A stretch of 64,000 nucleotides of DNA from Terriglobales bacterium (GCA_035561515.1 DATMXP010000007.1:372001-436000); one strand, 5' to 3'. Positions 44,281 through 54,179 are shown, numbered from the stretch's first letter. Translations and numbers: made by a program. Notes: a model not told the origin generated them from the sequence alone.

Positions 44281-45921
44281 CTAATCAATGCTTTTCGCCG
44301 CGATCGGCATACGCCGTCCCACACCGAAAGCCTTCTCGGAAATTTTCAGTCCTACGGCCGCCTGCTGCCGTTTGTACTCCGCACGATCCACCATGCGGAT
44401 TACACGCTTGACCAGTTCAATGTCGAAACCGTGGGTCGCAGCGATCTCCTCGGCAGCCTTGTAGCATTCCACGTAGTCTTCCAGAATCGCGTCGAGAACG
44501 TCGTAAGGCGGCAACGTGTCCTGATCCGTCTGGTTCGGACGCAGTTCCGCCGACGGAGCTTTCTCCATCGTGGAGCGCGGGATGATCTCACCCTTCCGGT
44601 TCACGTATTCGGAGATGCGATAGACCATCGTCTTCGGCACATCCGAAATAACCGCCAAGCCGCCAACCATGTCGCCGTAAAGGGTGCAGTATCCCACGCC
44701 GAGTTCCGACTTGTTGCCGGTACTCAGCACCAGGGCCGAAAACTTATTCGACAGCGCCATCAGGATCGCGCCACGAATTCGCGATTGAATATTCTCTTCC
44801 GTTACGTCCTCTGGCATATTGCCGAAAACCGGCTTCAGAGTATTTCGATAAGCGTCGAAGACATCGCTGATTCGGATCAGCTCAAAGCGGATTCCCAGAT
44901 TCGCCGCCAGCGCACGCGCGTCATCAATGCTGCCTCGCGATGAATACGGTCCCGGCATGCCCACGCCTATGACGTTCTCCGCTCCCAGCGCCTCGGCAGC
45001 GATGGCAGCAGTGAGCGCCGAATCGATGCCGCCACTCAGACCCACGATCACTCGCTGAAAGCCGCACTTGCGCACATAGTCGCGTGTGCCCAACGCGAGC
45101 GCCGCAAAGGCGGTAGCCTCATCGCCGCTTAGCTGTTCGTGCACATCGCCGCTAAGTGATTCCGTATCGAAGTAGATCAAATCTTCCTCGAACGACTTCC
45201 CTTGCGCAATCACGCGTCCGTCGGGTGCAATCACGACGCTCGATCCATCGAAGATAATGCTGTCGTTTCCGCCTACCAGGTTCACCATCGCGACCGGCAC
45301 GTTGTCACTCTTCGCAATGGCGGCAAGCATATTGCATCGCAGTTCAGTCTTGCCGACAAAGAATGGCGACGCCGAAATATTCAAGACGATGTCGCCACCA
45401 TCTTTTAAAAGTGCTTCTACGGGATCAAACTGGTAGAGCCTGCGGTTCCAGAAATGCTTGTCATTCCAAGCATCTTCGCAGATAGTCAGCGCAGCGCTGC
45501 GGCTATTGAGCGGTAGTAGTTTCTGAGATTCGGCGGGAGCAAAATTCCGTAACTCGTCGAAGACGTCATAGGTAGGCAGGAGCATCTTCGACTGGAGCAT
45601 CTTCAACTCACCGCCTTCGACCACCGCGGCGGAGTTCATTACCGACTTCCCTGTTGCCGCTTGCGCCTTCGTCACCAAGCCGCAAATAACTGTGATGCCC
45701 AGTCCCGCACTCTTAATATGCTCCAGGGCTTCCGTGTTCTTCGCTACGAACGATGGTTTCTCCACCAGATCGCGTGGCGGATATCCGCAAATTGCGAGTT
45801 CGGGAAACAGGATAACTTCCGCACCCGCCGCCTGAGCACGCCGCGAGTAGTCGATAATCTTGGCTGTATTGCCAGAAAAATCCCCAATGGTGGTGTTGAT
45901 CTGTCCTAGCGCGATCTTCAC
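44281..45921 (-). CDS. nadE: Glutamine-dependent NAD+ synthetase
   Basis: A 546-residue two-domain enzyme that amidates nicotinate adenine dinucleotide with glutamine-derived ammonia. The N-terminal nitrilase-type glutaminase has its Glu-Lys-Cys triad in LFPELAICGYPPRDL, MLQSKMLLPTYDVFDE and LTICEDAWND. The C-terminal synthetase has the ATP-binding P-loop VGLSGGIDSALTAAIA and STGNKSELGVGYCTLYGD. Length and order match bacterial long-form NadE. It may share a transcript with the DsbA-like gene downstream. Confidence 0.95.
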   Translation of the reverse strand: MKIALGQINTTIGDFSGNTAKIIDYSRRAQAAGAEVILFPELAICGYPPRDLVEKPSFVAKNTEALEHIKSAGLGITVICGLVTKAQAATGKSVMNSAAVVEGGELKMLQSKMLLPTYDVFDELRNFAPAESQKLLPLNSRSAALTICEDAWNDKHFWNRRLYQFDPVEALLKDGGDIVLNISASPFFVGKTELRCNMLAAIAKSDNVPVAMVNLVGGNDSIIFDGSSVVIAPDGRVIAQGKSFEEDLIYFDTESLSGDVHEQLSGDEATAFAALALGTRDYVRKCGFQRVIVGLSGGIDSALTAAIAAEALGAENVIGVGMPGPYSSRGSIDDARALAANLGIRFELIRISDVFDAYRNTLKPVFGNMPEDVTEENIQSRIRGAILMALSNKFSALVLSTGNKSELGVGYCTLYGDMVGGLAVISDVPKTMVYRISEYVNRKGEIIPRSTMEKAPSAELRPNQTDQDTLPPYDVLDAILEDYVECYKAAEEIAATHGFDIELVKRVIRMVDRAEYKRQQAAVGLKISEKAFGVGRRMPIAAKSID

Positions 45922-45992
45922 AGGGCTAGTGTATCAAGCAGGGATAGATTCGCCGTTGCGTTCGAGAAGGATGCACCTCAACCGCAAACCTT

Positions 45993-47108
45993 CTATTTCG
46001 GCGCGTCGTTAGGGTTGGGGTTGGGGTCGGGACCACCGACTGGGCCGCGCGAACCGGGAGGCGGAGGTATCGCCGGCGTGGGTTGATTCACGTCTTCTCC
46101 CGGACGCTTCAACGAAGGTTTCCCTTGGGGTCCCTGATCGGCCGGATTTGAAGCCGTTTGAGCCGGTGGGGTGGCTGCCCCCGGAGTCTGGCCGGACGCC
46201 ACTTCGGGCTTGTCCGTCTCCAGGTTCACCTCGCGGTCGGTACGGACGACTTTCGTACCATCCACCTTCATCAGCTTCACCTGGGTAACTTCGTCACCGA
46301 CAAAGCGAACGAACTCCACGTCCTGCGGAGGAGTGCCGTAAATCCACTCTTCATACTCGGTCTCGCCATCGCGCTCGCGGGTCTTTTGCGGCGGCCTACC
46401 CTTGGCGTACACCACCATTTCGCGATTCATCCCGACGAGGACCTTGTGATCGCGAATTGCTTCCTTGGCGATCGGAGGAATGGTGTCGAGGTAGGCTTCT
46501 GTCGCTGACTTCGCACTGAAGTTCAGCAGTGGATCGAGAATCTGTTTCACCTGCTCCGGCGTTACGGCAGGAATGAATTTGTCGAAGACAATTTCAACGG
46601 TTGACCCGCGCAGGTTGGTGTCGTCGGTAGGCTGCCCGGGTTGGTAAACGCCGCCTGCGCCGCCGACCTGGATGTGTTCGAACCACTTCTTCTTTTTCTC
46701 GGCGCCACCGTTCAAGTCGAGGAGGATGCTCTTGCCCTTGAATTTCACCTCGGTGATTCGCGTGCGATCACCGACGCGAATATTCGGACCGAAACCGCCG
46801 ATCATCGTCATGACTTCCTGCTCGGTCGGTGTTGTCTCGCCGGTCTTGGCGTCCAGCTTGATTCCCTTCTTTCCAAAAGGAAAGGGCTTGCGGGCATATC
46901 CAAGTTCCGCATTCAACCCGCGGATCAACTCCATCTTGCCTTCGTCCGTGATCTTCTTGTCGGGTATAACGAGGGGAGCTTTCTTCTTCTCGGTCTTCAC
47001 TTCCATCTGACCCACCGGCTTTTGCGAGGAGACCGGCGCCTGGCTAAACAAAGGGAGAGTGGAAAACGCGAGCGCAATGGCGAAGGAGATGGTGCGCTGC
47101 CTGTTCAT
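45993..47108 (-). CDS. Exported protein of unknown function with Pro-rich tail
   Basis: About 371 residues from ATG 47108. A signal peptide (ISFAIALAFSTLPLFSQ) is followed by a Lys-rich stretch and a mixed alpha/beta region (about residues 60-230). A segment VGMNREMVVYAKGRPPQKTR with EWIYGTPPQDVEFVRFVGD then resembles the beta-layer of BamE/SmpA-type lipoproteins. The C-terminal ~75 residues are Pro/Gly/Asn-rich and disordered. The family is not recognised with confidence. It lies 25 nt downstream of the CPBP protease gene and 71 nt upstream of nadE on the same strand. Confidence 0.7.
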   Translation of the reverse strand: MNRQRTISFAIALAFSTLPLFSQAPVSSQKPVGQMEVKTEKKKAPLVIPDKKITDEGKMELIRGLNAELGYARKPFPFGKKGIKLDAKTGETTPTEQEVMTMIGGFGPNIRVGDRTRITEVKFKGKSILLDLNGGAEKKKKWFEHIQVGGAGGVYQPGQPTDDTNLRGSTVEIVFDKFIPAVTPEQVKQILDPLLNFSAKSATEAYLDTIPPIAKEAIRDHKVLVGMNREMVVYAKGRPPQKTRERDGETEYEEWIYGTPPQDVEFVRFVGDEVTQVKLMKVDGTKVVRTDREVNLETDKPEVASGQTPGAATPPAQTASNPADQGPQGKPSLKRPGEDVNQPTPAIPPPPGSRGPVGGPDPNPNPNDAPK

Positions 47109-47133
47109 GGGTATATCCGGCTGCCTGGACTGA

Positions 47134-48111
47134 TTATAAATCCGCAGCAGTGCCGCTGCTTGGTTGGATGCTTCCGGGCGGAATCTCGGCCACAGATGTT
47201 TCTGGCTTGACCACCTCAGTCGCGGGAGCATGAACGTACTTCAACACATAAACCAGGCCGAGCGTAATGATGACTGTCCCTAAGAAACCGCCTTCCAGCC
47301 CATAATTCCCTCCTACCAGCCATTGTGGCCCGTAAGCACGGCTGCGGACCATCACGGAAAAATCGCTCATGCCGCTGACCGGAAGGCCAAAGAACAGGCC
47401 AAGACTCGCGTTCCATCCAAAATGGAGCCCGAACGGAAACCACAGGGCCCGCGTGCGCAGGTAAGAGATGGCCAGCACCACTCCGACATAAAGCGTGTTT
47501 GAGAAGGCGAAGAACTGGACAGCGCGACTGTCGGCAATGTGAGGGTTTTGCAGATGCACAGCTCCGAACAATGCCGACAAGACCAGGATGGCGCCCACTG
47601 GCCCCATGCCCTCAACCAGTCGCTGGAATGGGTAACCGCGGAACGCGAGTTCTTCCACCATGGCCGCGCAAAGAATCACCACCAGGACGACGCAACTCAC
47701 AAAAAACGTGTGAGAGTTCACGCGAAGGCTGACTATGGACACCTTAAAAAACGAGGCAATGAACGCGACGCCCAGCCCCACCATAACGAAGCCTAGAAGC
47801 GCCCCGATCGCAGTGTCACGCAACCAGCGTTCGCGTTGCAGTCCGTTGTAACGCCAAACGGAGGTCTGCGGGCGGTCGAAAGTTGAAGTGAGAAAGAAGA
47901 AACCAGCCAGCTCCAGGACCATCAAGATAGGCCGAAAAATGGCTTCCAATAGGCGGCTTCGCTCGCCGCCCACAATCCCCAACGCGATGGTGCCGGCGAG
48001 GAAATTACACGCAATCACCAGTACTACGGAAATAGCGAATCGCCATCCGCTGCGAAGACGGCCGTCGTCTCTGTAAATCAGCTTCGTCAGGGGATGGCTT
48101 TCGTCATTCAT
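47134..48111 (-). CDS. CPBP family intramembrane metalloprotease
   Basis: A 325-residue membrane protein with about eight hydrophobic helices. The Abi/CPBP (Rce1-like) motifs are present: EELAFRGYPFQRLVE (glutamate pair and Arg), then a His in FGAVHLQNPH, and FGLHFGWNASLG as the second His motif. The family includes Rce1-type prenyl-protein proteases and bacteriocin-immunity proteins; the substrate here is unknown. Its ATG overlaps the end of the sugar-kinase gene by 4 nt (48108-48111), so the two are translationally coupled. Confidence 0.9.
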   Translation of the reverse strand: MNDESHPLTKLIYRDDGRLRSGWRFAISVVLVIACNFLAGTIALGIVGGERSRLLEAIFRPILMVLELAGFFFLTSTFDRPQTSVWRYNGLQRERWLRDTAIGALLGFVMVGLGVAFIASFFKVSIVSLRVNSHTFFVSCVVLVVILCAAMVEELAFRGYPFQRLVEGMGPVGAILVLSALFGAVHLQNPHIADSRAVQFFAFSNTLYVGVVLAISYLRTRALWFPFGLHFGWNASLGLFFGLPVSGMSDFSVMVRSRAYGPQWLVGGNYGLEGGFLGTVIITLGLVYVLKYVHAPATEVVKPETSVAEIPPGSIQPSSGTAADL

Positions 48112-49157
48112 GCTCTTGCGGCTTTGGAAGCGGCCTGGGTCTTTACGACCAAGCCTTCGGGAGACATCTTACAGGGCAGCACTTCTCCGCCGTTGATGCG
48201 TAACGCTTCGATCACGCGGTCCTTGGCGCCGTCTTTCACCATGAACAGAACGCAGCCGCCACCACCCGCTCCGCAGACCTTCGCCGCGCGTCCGCCCGAC
48301 TTCGAGGCCACGGCCACCAGTCGATCGATCAGCGGAGTCGAAATGCCATCGTAATTACTGCGCCGTAGTTTCCACTCTTCGCGTAACAGGTGCGCAACTT
48401 CGTCCCAGTCGGACTTCCCCAGCGCCCGGTGCATTCCCTGGGCAATCGACGAGATGTTCTCGAAGTTCTTTACGACCTTTTTATCGCCGTTGATGTGCGA
48501 TTTAAAAACTTCCCAATTGTTGATCCCCGACTGACGTGGGGCGCCCGTGTACACGACGATGAAACGGGAGTCGATCTCTTCCTCTGAAACAGCGATCTTT
48601 TCACGCCGAATGCCCGATGGATCCAGATGAATCGAGTTGGCTCCGCCGTACAGCGCCGGATAGTAGTCCTGGCACCCGGTCGGAACCTGGATCAATTGTG
48701 CTTCCACGTTTTGCGCGATCGTACGCATTTCTTCCAGACTCAACTTGCGTCCGGTGAATCGCGCCAGCGCTGCCGTGGCGGCAATCATCAGCGCCGAACT
48801 GCCGGAAATTCCAGCGCCCGCTGGTGATTCGGAATCGGTCTCCAGCAGGAAACCACCCTCCGGCGCGAAGTACTTCACCAGTTGCACTCCCAGGCAATGT
48901 TTCGGTTGCTTCGCCCGGTTCAATTCTTCGAGCGAGGCATAGTGCTCTTCCTTCTTCGTGTCGAGTGAACGAAGTGTAATGCCCGAACCGGAACGGGGAG
49001 TGATCCGGCAGGTGGTCATGATGTTTAGAGCGAAATTTACCGTCACAGCACCGGGATGAAACAGATATAGCGGCCAGAGATCGAGCGTTCCTCCGGCCAA
49101 GTCGGCCCGGCAGGGTGCCTGCGCGACAATGGTTTTGGAATCCGCAGATGATTGCAT
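48108..49157 (-). CDS. GHMP family sugar kinase (heptose-7-phosphate kinase-like)
   Basis: About 349 residues. The start VAQAPCRADLAGGTLDLWPL matches the substrate-binding beginning of D-glycero-D-manno-heptose-7-phosphate kinases and related GHMP sugar kinases. The ATP loop is SPAGAGISGSSALMIA, and the C-terminal GHMP motif is RAAKVCGAGGGGCVLFMVKD. The sugar could be a heptose or a fucose-type hexose; the sequence alone does not decide. ATG 49157 gives a better family start than the alternative ATG at 49196. It overlaps the CPBP gene. A role in surface polysaccharide precursor supply is plausible. Confidence 0.85.
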   Translation of the reverse strand: MQSSADSKTIVAQAPCRADLAGGTLDLWPLYLFHPGAVTVNFALNIMTTCRITPRSGSGITLRSLDTKKEEHYASLEELNRAKQPKHCLGVQLVKYFAPEGGFLLETDSESPAGAGISGSSALMIAATAALARFTGRKLSLEEMRTIAQNVEAQLIQVPTGCQDYYPALYGGANSIHLDPSGIRREKIAVSEEEIDSRFIVVYTGAPRQSGINNWEVFKSHINGDKKVVKNFENISSIAQGMHRALGKSDWDEVAHLLREEWKLRRSNYDGISTPLIDRLVAVASKSGGRAAKVCGAGGGGCVLFMVKDGAKDRVIEALRINGGEVLPCKMSPEGLVVKTQAASKAARA

Positions 49158-49214
49158 GCTGACTTTTGTATCACGGCGGAGGCCAATTTTGGGCAAGGGG
49201 AATACCCGAAGTCT

Positions 49215-50054
49215 CTACTTTGGGACCGCGGCGGCAGCCGCCCGCTCGTATTTCCAGCCGGGACGGCCGAAAACCAGATGCCACCGTTCCGGCCAGGACG
49301 ACGCCAGCCTAAGGTCTCGGACGATATCTACCCACTCGTGGAACGCGATCCGGATGGGGTTGTAGGTCCGGATATTGGTCGTCAGGCCGTACACGACGGC
49401 TTCCTCTTCTCGCGCGAAGGTTCCAAAAAGACGATCCCAAACGATCAGTGTCCCACCGTGGTTCTTATCGAGGTACGCCTGATTCGACCCGTGATGCACT
49501 CGATGATGCGATGGCGTGTTCAACACCCATTCCAGCGGCCCCATGCGGTTCACCAGTTCGGTATGGATCCAGAACTGGTACAGCAAGCTACAGGCCTGCA
49601 TGGTCAGGATCATCATCGGCGGGAATCCCACGATCGGCATCCACATCCAGAAGACGAAGGAATACAGGGAGCCCGTCCACGTCTGCCTGAGCGCCGTACC
49701 CAGGTTGTACCGCTGCGACGAGTGATGCACTACGTGGGACGCCCACCACAACCGGCATTCGTGGCTGGTTCTGTGGAAGACGTAGTAGCTGATTTCGTCG
49801 GCAAAGAAGGCCAGCACCCACGCCCACCACGCATATCCGATTTCGAAGATGGCGAACTTGTGCAGGAAGGTGAACAGCCCGAAAACCATTGCCTTCGAGA
49901 AAAGACCCACGATCACATTACCGATGCCCATCGTCAGGCTCGCAGCCGTGTCTTTTATCGCGTAGAGATCGCGACGCAGAATCGCCGCCGCGATTGCCTC
50001 CAGTATCAGGAGAAGCAGGAATCCGGGGATTGCGTAGATGATGATTCTGGACAT
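49215..50054 (-). CDS. Sterol desaturase / fatty acid hydroxylase family protein
   Basis: A 279-residue membrane protein with about four to five helices and the family's three His clusters: FHRTSHECRLWW, SHVVHHSSQRYN and PSHHRVHHGSN. These bind a di-iron centre that hydroxylates or desaturates lipid substrates. The start IIIYAIPGFLLLLILEAIAA is a membrane helix. The substrate (sterol-like, hopanoid or fatty acid) cannot be read from the sequence. It is the first gene of a same-strand run continuing through the sugar kinase (57 nt gap) and the CPBP protease. Confidence 0.92.
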   Translation of the reverse strand: MSRIIIYAIPGFLLLLILEAIAAAILRRDLYAIKDTAASLTMGIGNVIVGLFSKAMVFGLFTFLHKFAIFEIGYAWWAWVLAFFADEISYYVFHRTSHECRLWWASHVVHHSSQRYNLGTALRQTWTGSLYSFVFWMWMPIVGFPPMMILTMQACSLLYQFWIHTELVNRMGPLEWVLNTPSHHRVHHGSNQAYLDKNHGGTLIVWDRLFGTFAREEEAVVYGLTTNIRTYNPIRIAFHEWVDIVRDLRLASSWPERWHLVFGRPGWKYERAAAAAVPK

Positions 50055-50213
50055 ACGCCCACACCGAAGCTTCCCGATAGTGTACGGCGTTTCCGCATTT
50101 CACGCCTGTCGCAAAGAACCAAGCCGAGACCAGCCGGCAGCCGCCCGATCGCAATCCCCCTCGAAGTCACTCACCGGATGAAATCCTCTGCCTCCTTTGC
50201 TACCCTTTGCGCG

Positions 50214-51311
50214 ATGCATCGCATAGTGCTTTTCCTCTTGATCGCTCTACCGGGAGTCGCGCAATCCTTTGACGCGAAAGCTGCCGATCGCTTCGCGAAG
50301 CTGGCGCTCACCTGTGCCCATCAGGAATATCCCAACAAAATCGCGCACGTAATGAGCGACGACGACGATGTCGCACCCCCGCGCAAACTCACGCCTGCGT
50401 TCTACGGGTGTTACGACTGGCACTCGTCGGTTCATGGCCACTGGCTGCTCGCGCGCTTAGCGAGGTTCTTTCCAGATGCTCCGTTCGCCGCTCCAGCCCG
50501 CGACGCTCTCCAGCAGAGCCTCACTCCCGAACGCATCAAGGCCGAGGTCGCTTACCTGAATGGGCAGGGTCGCTCCAGTTTCGAACGACCGTACGGACTT
50601 GCCTGGCTCATGCAACTGGCACAAGAACTTCGTGACTGGGATGATCCCATCGCCCGTGTTCTCTCCGCCAACCTCAAGCCTCTGGAAGATGCCGCTCGCA
50701 TCCGTCTCACCGAATATCTACCGAAGCTCACGCACCCCATTCGCATCGGCGAACACAACCAGTCTGCTTTCTCGCTCGGCTTGATGCTCGACGCCGCACG
50801 CGGTGCCGGCGATAAGGAGTTCGAAGCTCTCCTCACGAAGAAGATCCGGGACTTTTACCTCCAGGATCGCAACTGCCCGCTCGCCTACGAACCTTCCGGC
50901 GAAGACTTCCTCTCGCCTTGCCTGGGCGAAGCCGATGTCGTTCGCCGCGTCCTGCCTCCTCAGCAATACCAGAAATGGCTCACCAGATTTCTACCGCAAA
51001 TACCGCAAACCGAAACCGTGTTCATGAAGCCCGCCATCGTCACGGATCCGAGCGATCCCAAACTCGCTCACCTCGACGGACTGAACCTCAGCCGTGCGTG
51101 GATGCTGGAAGGAATCGCCTCCGGACTACCTCCTCAAGATCCACGCCAGAAGTCGCTTCGTGCCACTGCGGCTGCGCATCGCGACAAGGGGCTGGAAGCC
51201 GTCACCGGCACGCATTATGAAGGCGGACACTGGCTCGGAAGCTTCGCTGTTTACCTCACCACAAAGCGCGGCATCAATTCGCCGACTTCAGGAAAGCTCG
51301 GCAAGGAGTGA
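50214..51311 (+). CDS. DUF2891 family exported protein
   Basis: About 365 residues from ATG 50214; an in-frame ATG at 50178 is an equally possible start. A signal peptide (IVLFLLIALPGVAQS) precedes an all-helical domain with the DUF2891 signatures YGCYDWHSSVHGHWLLARL, FERPYGLAWLMQLAQEL, IRIGEHNQSAFSLGLMLD and HYEGGHWLGSFAVY. The helical-repeat shape with paired His/Trp resembles (alpha/alpha)-barrel enzymes, but no activity is established for the family that I know of. The last 24 nt overlap the convergent glnD end. Confidence 0.87.
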   Translation: MHRIVLFLLIALPGVAQSFDAKAADRFAKLALTCAHQEYPNKIAHVMSDDDDVAPPRKLTPAFYGCYDWHSSVHGHWLLARLARFFPDAPFAAPARDALQQSLTPERIKAEVAYLNGQGRSSFERPYGLAWLMQLAQELRDWDDPIARVLSANLKPLEDAARIRLTEYLPKLTHPIRIGEHNQSAFSLGLMLDAARGAGDKEFEALLTKKIRDFYLQDRNCPLAYEPSGEDFLSPCLGEADVVRRVLPPQQYQKWLTRFLPQIPQTETVFMKPAIVTDPSDPKLAHLDGLNLSRAWMLEGIASGLPPQDPRQKSLRATAAAHRDKGLEAVTGTHYEGGHWLGSFAVYLTTKRGINSPTSGKLGKE

Positions 51312-53819
51312 TTTCTTCAGTGATTTCGAGGTGAGAACAGACAGCTTCTTGTGATTTCGCGTGATGTAGAACACGTCGATTGCCGCCTGGCCTTCCGTAT
51401 CGATCAGCGCCAGCTCGATGTTGCATCCTTCTTCCGAAATCGACGATGCAATCCGGTACAGCAAACCCGGTTTGTCTTGCGCATTCACCTCAAGCACGGA
51501 GCTGTGGGACGACGCTTCGTTGTCGAGCATGACCTTCGGTTGCACCAATACCTTGGTTTGTGCGGTCGCATCGCTGCTGCGGCGATCCAGAAGTTGCTGC
51601 AACTCTGATTTTCCCGACACCACATCGGTCACGCTTCGCTTGAACCGTTCCCGCTCAGTGGGGTTGAGCTCAAGCGTTCGAAAGCGGTCTTTGAAGTAGA
51701 ACGAATCCACCGCCACACCCGCGGCATTCGAGAACGCGTTCGCTTTAACAATGTTCATTCCCCACGCTGCAAGCGCTCCGGCTATCCGCGCGAATAGGAA
51801 TGGTCTGTCACTTGAAACGACACTCAACTCATACAGGTCTGGCGACATCTTCAGCGCAACAGCAATGGGCTCTCTCACCATCCCCAACGACAAGTTGAAG
51901 TGAACTGCGATTTGATCGGTCGTATGCGAAAGCAGGTATCGCCGCGGCAGCCCTTCCAGGAACCCCTGCAACTGCCGCGTCCGGTTCGGAATCAGCTTCT
52001 CCAGCCTCCGCAGTTGTTCGTTTCCCGCCTCGGCATGAAACAGATCGTCATCCACCCCGCGGTTGAGTTGATTGCTCGCCGCAACATACAACCGCCACAA
52101 GTTCTCGGCCTTCCATGGCGTCAGAGCATCCGGATTCACTGCCCTGATATCCGCGTACGTCAGCAGGCACAACTGCCGCAACCGTTCTGCCGTGCCCACC
52201 TTTCCCACAAAAGCGCGCACGTTCTCCGGATCGAAAATATCCCGTCTCATCGCCGCCGACATTTCCAGATGGGCCCCGATCAGGTACAGAACCTCTTCCT
52301 GTATCTCCTCGGCAATACCAAGCCTCCCCATCGCCGGACGCGCGAGCTCAACGCTTGCCGACATGTGATTCGGCGTCGCCATCCCCTTCCCGAGGTCATG
52401 AAGCAGCATCGCAAGGTACAACACCTCGGGCCGCTCCAATTGATTCAGCAGCTCCAGGAAGCGCTTCTCCCACTCGTTCTCGCGCTGCGGCAAGCGATGC
52501 AGATTGTCGATCGCAGTGAACGTGTGCTCATCCACCGTGTACCGGTGATAGAAATCGCGCACCACAAGCGCGTCCACCAACTGGAATTCAGGAATGATCT
52601 GTCCAAGCAATCCCAGCGCGTGCATGGAGCGCAGACTATGAGCGGCGTAAGGGGACTTTAAAATCGACACCAGTGAGCTTCCGACCTGCTCCCGCCACGG
52701 CAGTCCAGCGACCAGATTCGGCATCACTCGCGCGATCCGTGCTTCTGCGTCGCTGCTCAACTGGAACCCGTGCTGCGCCACAAATTCAAACGCTCGCAAC
52801 ACCATCGCGGCGTCGCCTGCGGAAGAAGGATTCTGGAAATAGACACGCCCATCAACGACTGAAAAATCCGCGTTCGACACCCGCGAACGCCAGCGCTGAA
52901 ACTGACGGTAAATCGTCGATTTTTGTGTTGGAACATCGTGTAGCAGATTCAGCGTTACGCGCTCAATCGCTCTGGCATTTCGAAAGTACACACGCATCCA
53001 CGACGTTGCCGACGTCGTTTCTTGCGATGGCATTCCAATGCCTTTAGCCGCGGCTTTGTCCTGCGCCTCCCAACTCAGGGTGTTGTCATCGCGGCCTGCG
53101 CAGTAGTGAAGAAATGTTCTCGCCGCACTAAGAAACCGGATCGCCTCCCCCAAATCCTCCGAACCCGCGCCCACCTCCGCCAATTGTCTGAGCCAGCACG
53201 CAACGTTATAGTCACGAATCCCTCCCGGCACCTCCTTCAGGTTCGGTTCCAGATGGAAGATGGTTCGCCCATACTTCTCATGACGTATCCGCGTTCGCTC
53301 CACCAGTAGCCGCACCAGCGTCTGCATCTCGCGTTTCAACAACGCCGGAATCAACTGCCGCTTCAGCCTGAGAAAAAGCTCCTCATTACCCGAGATGAAT
53401 CGAGCGTCCATCAGCGCAATGGTGAACTCGACATTCTCCGGATCGATCCTGTCGCACTCGGAGATGGTTCTCGTCGTCGGACTCAACTTCAATCGCAGGT
53501 CCCACAAGCCCTGGGAGGCGGTCCGAATTCCGTCACGATGAGCTTGTTTTGCCGCTTCCGATTGACAGAGGAACATCAGGTCAACATCGGAGTGAGGAAA
53601 CAACATTTGTCGTCCGTAACCGCCGAGCGCAACCAGTGCCACCGGATCCTTTCCCGATGACACTGGTTCGCCGCAGGCAATTACGTTTCGATCCACCAAT
53701 TCACTGCGGCCGTGGGCAGCGGCTATGCCATCTCCGTTCTTGTCGAACTCCGAACGGATTTGTGCCATCTCCGCAAGGTATTGCTCACGGAGTGAGCCCA
53801 AGGAACCCGCGGCAGCCAT
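51288..53819 (-). CDS. glnD: PII uridylyltransferase / uridylyl-removing enzyme
   Basis: An 843-residue nitrogen sensor that uridylylates PII when glutamine is low and removes UMP when it is high. Order: nucleotidyltransferase domain (about residues 60-200; ALGGYGRQMLFPHSDVDLMF), helical GlnD domain, HD domain (about 430-560; VLYLAMLLHDLGKGMATPNH, the hydrolase), and two C-terminal ACT domains (about 670-840; RPFLFARIAGALAAWGMN and DKPGLLYRIASSISEEGCN) that sense glutamine. All key motifs are intact. It follows glnK by 2 nt, so the operon order is amtB-glnK-glnD. Confidence 0.95.
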   Translation of the reverse strand: MAAAGSLGSLREQYLAEMAQIRSEFDKNGDGIAAAHGRSELVDRNVIACGEPVSSGKDPVALVALGGYGRQMLFPHSDVDLMFLCQSEAAKQAHRDGIRTASQGLWDLRLKLSPTTRTISECDRIDPENVEFTIALMDARFISGNEELFLRLKRQLIPALLKREMQTLVRLLVERTRIRHEKYGRTIFHLEPNLKEVPGGIRDYNVACWLRQLAEVGAGSEDLGEAIRFLSAARTFLHYCAGRDDNTLSWEAQDKAAAKGIGMPSQETTSATSWMRVYFRNARAIERVTLNLLHDVPTQKSTIYRQFQRWRSRVSNADFSVVDGRVYFQNPSSAGDAAMVLRAFEFVAQHGFQLSSDAEARIARVMPNLVAGLPWREQVGSSLVSILKSPYAAHSLRSMHALGLLGQIIPEFQLVDALVVRDFYHRYTVDEHTFTAIDNLHRLPQRENEWEKRFLELLNQLERPEVLYLAMLLHDLGKGMATPNHMSASVELARPAMGRLGIAEEIQEEVLYLIGAHLEMSAAMRRDIFDPENVRAFVGKVGTAERLRQLCLLTYADIRAVNPDALTPWKAENLWRLYVAASNQLNRGVDDDLFHAEAGNEQLRRLEKLIPNRTRQLQGFLEGLPRRYLLSHTTDQIAVHFNLSLGMVREPIAVALKMSPDLYELSVVSSDRPFLFARIAGALAAWGMNIVKANAFSNAAGVAVDSFYFKDRFRTLELNPTERERFKRSVTDVVSGKSELQQLLDRRSSDATAQTKVLVQPKVMLDNEASSHSSVLEVNAQDKPGLLYRIASSISEEGCNIELALIDTEGQAAIDVFYITRNHKKLSVLTSKSLKKSLLAELS

Positions 53820-53821
53820 AA

Positions 53822-54160
53822 TCAGAGCGCTGCTGCGCCCCGTTCGTCGTTGCGAATTCGAATGGCCTGGTCGATCTTCGTCAGGAAGATCTTTCCGTCG
53901 CCAATCTTTCCCGATCGCGCAGTCACCACGATCGCCTGCACCGCCTTGTCGACCAGTTCATCCGGCATCACGATCTCCAGTTTGATCTTCGGCAGAAGGT
54001 CCACCGTGTACTCGTGCCCGCGGTAGAACTCCGTATGTCCCTTCTGGCGTCCGTGACCGCGGACCTCCAGCACCGTCATGCCGTCTACGCCGATTTCGAT
54101 CAGTGCGTCTTTTACTGCTTCCAGTTTCGATGGCTGAATCACTGCTTCTAATTTCGTCAT
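53822..54160 (-). CDS. glnK: Nitrogen regulatory protein PII (GlnB/GlnK)
   Basis: A 112-residue trimeric signal protein. KLEAVIQPSKLEAVKDAL at the start, the T-loop GRQKGHTEFYRGHEYTVDLLP with the uridylylation site Tyr51 (in RGHEY), and the C-terminal TARSGKIGDGKIFL complete the PROSITE-type pattern. The position between amtB and glnD supports GlnK: it plugs AmtB when nitrogen is plentiful and is modified by the GlnD encoded next. ATG 54160 is preceded by AAGGGATATCTG (weak ribosome site). The frame continues to 54196 without family homology. Confidence 0.94.
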   Translation of the reverse strand: MTKLEAVIQPSKLEAVKDALIEIGVDGMTVLEVRGHGRQKGHTEFYRGHEYTVDLLPKIKLEIVMPDELVDKAVQAIVVTARSGKIGDGKIFLTKIDQAIRIRNDERGAAAL

Positions 54161-54179
54161 CAGATATCCCTTATCAGTT

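Noticed and set aside
48108..51311. A 719-codon open frame covering the whole region 49152-51311 on the plus strand
   Set aside because: Its first ~350 codons are antisense to the sterol-desaturase-family gene; only the part from about 50178/50214 has a signal peptide and the DUF2891 domain.
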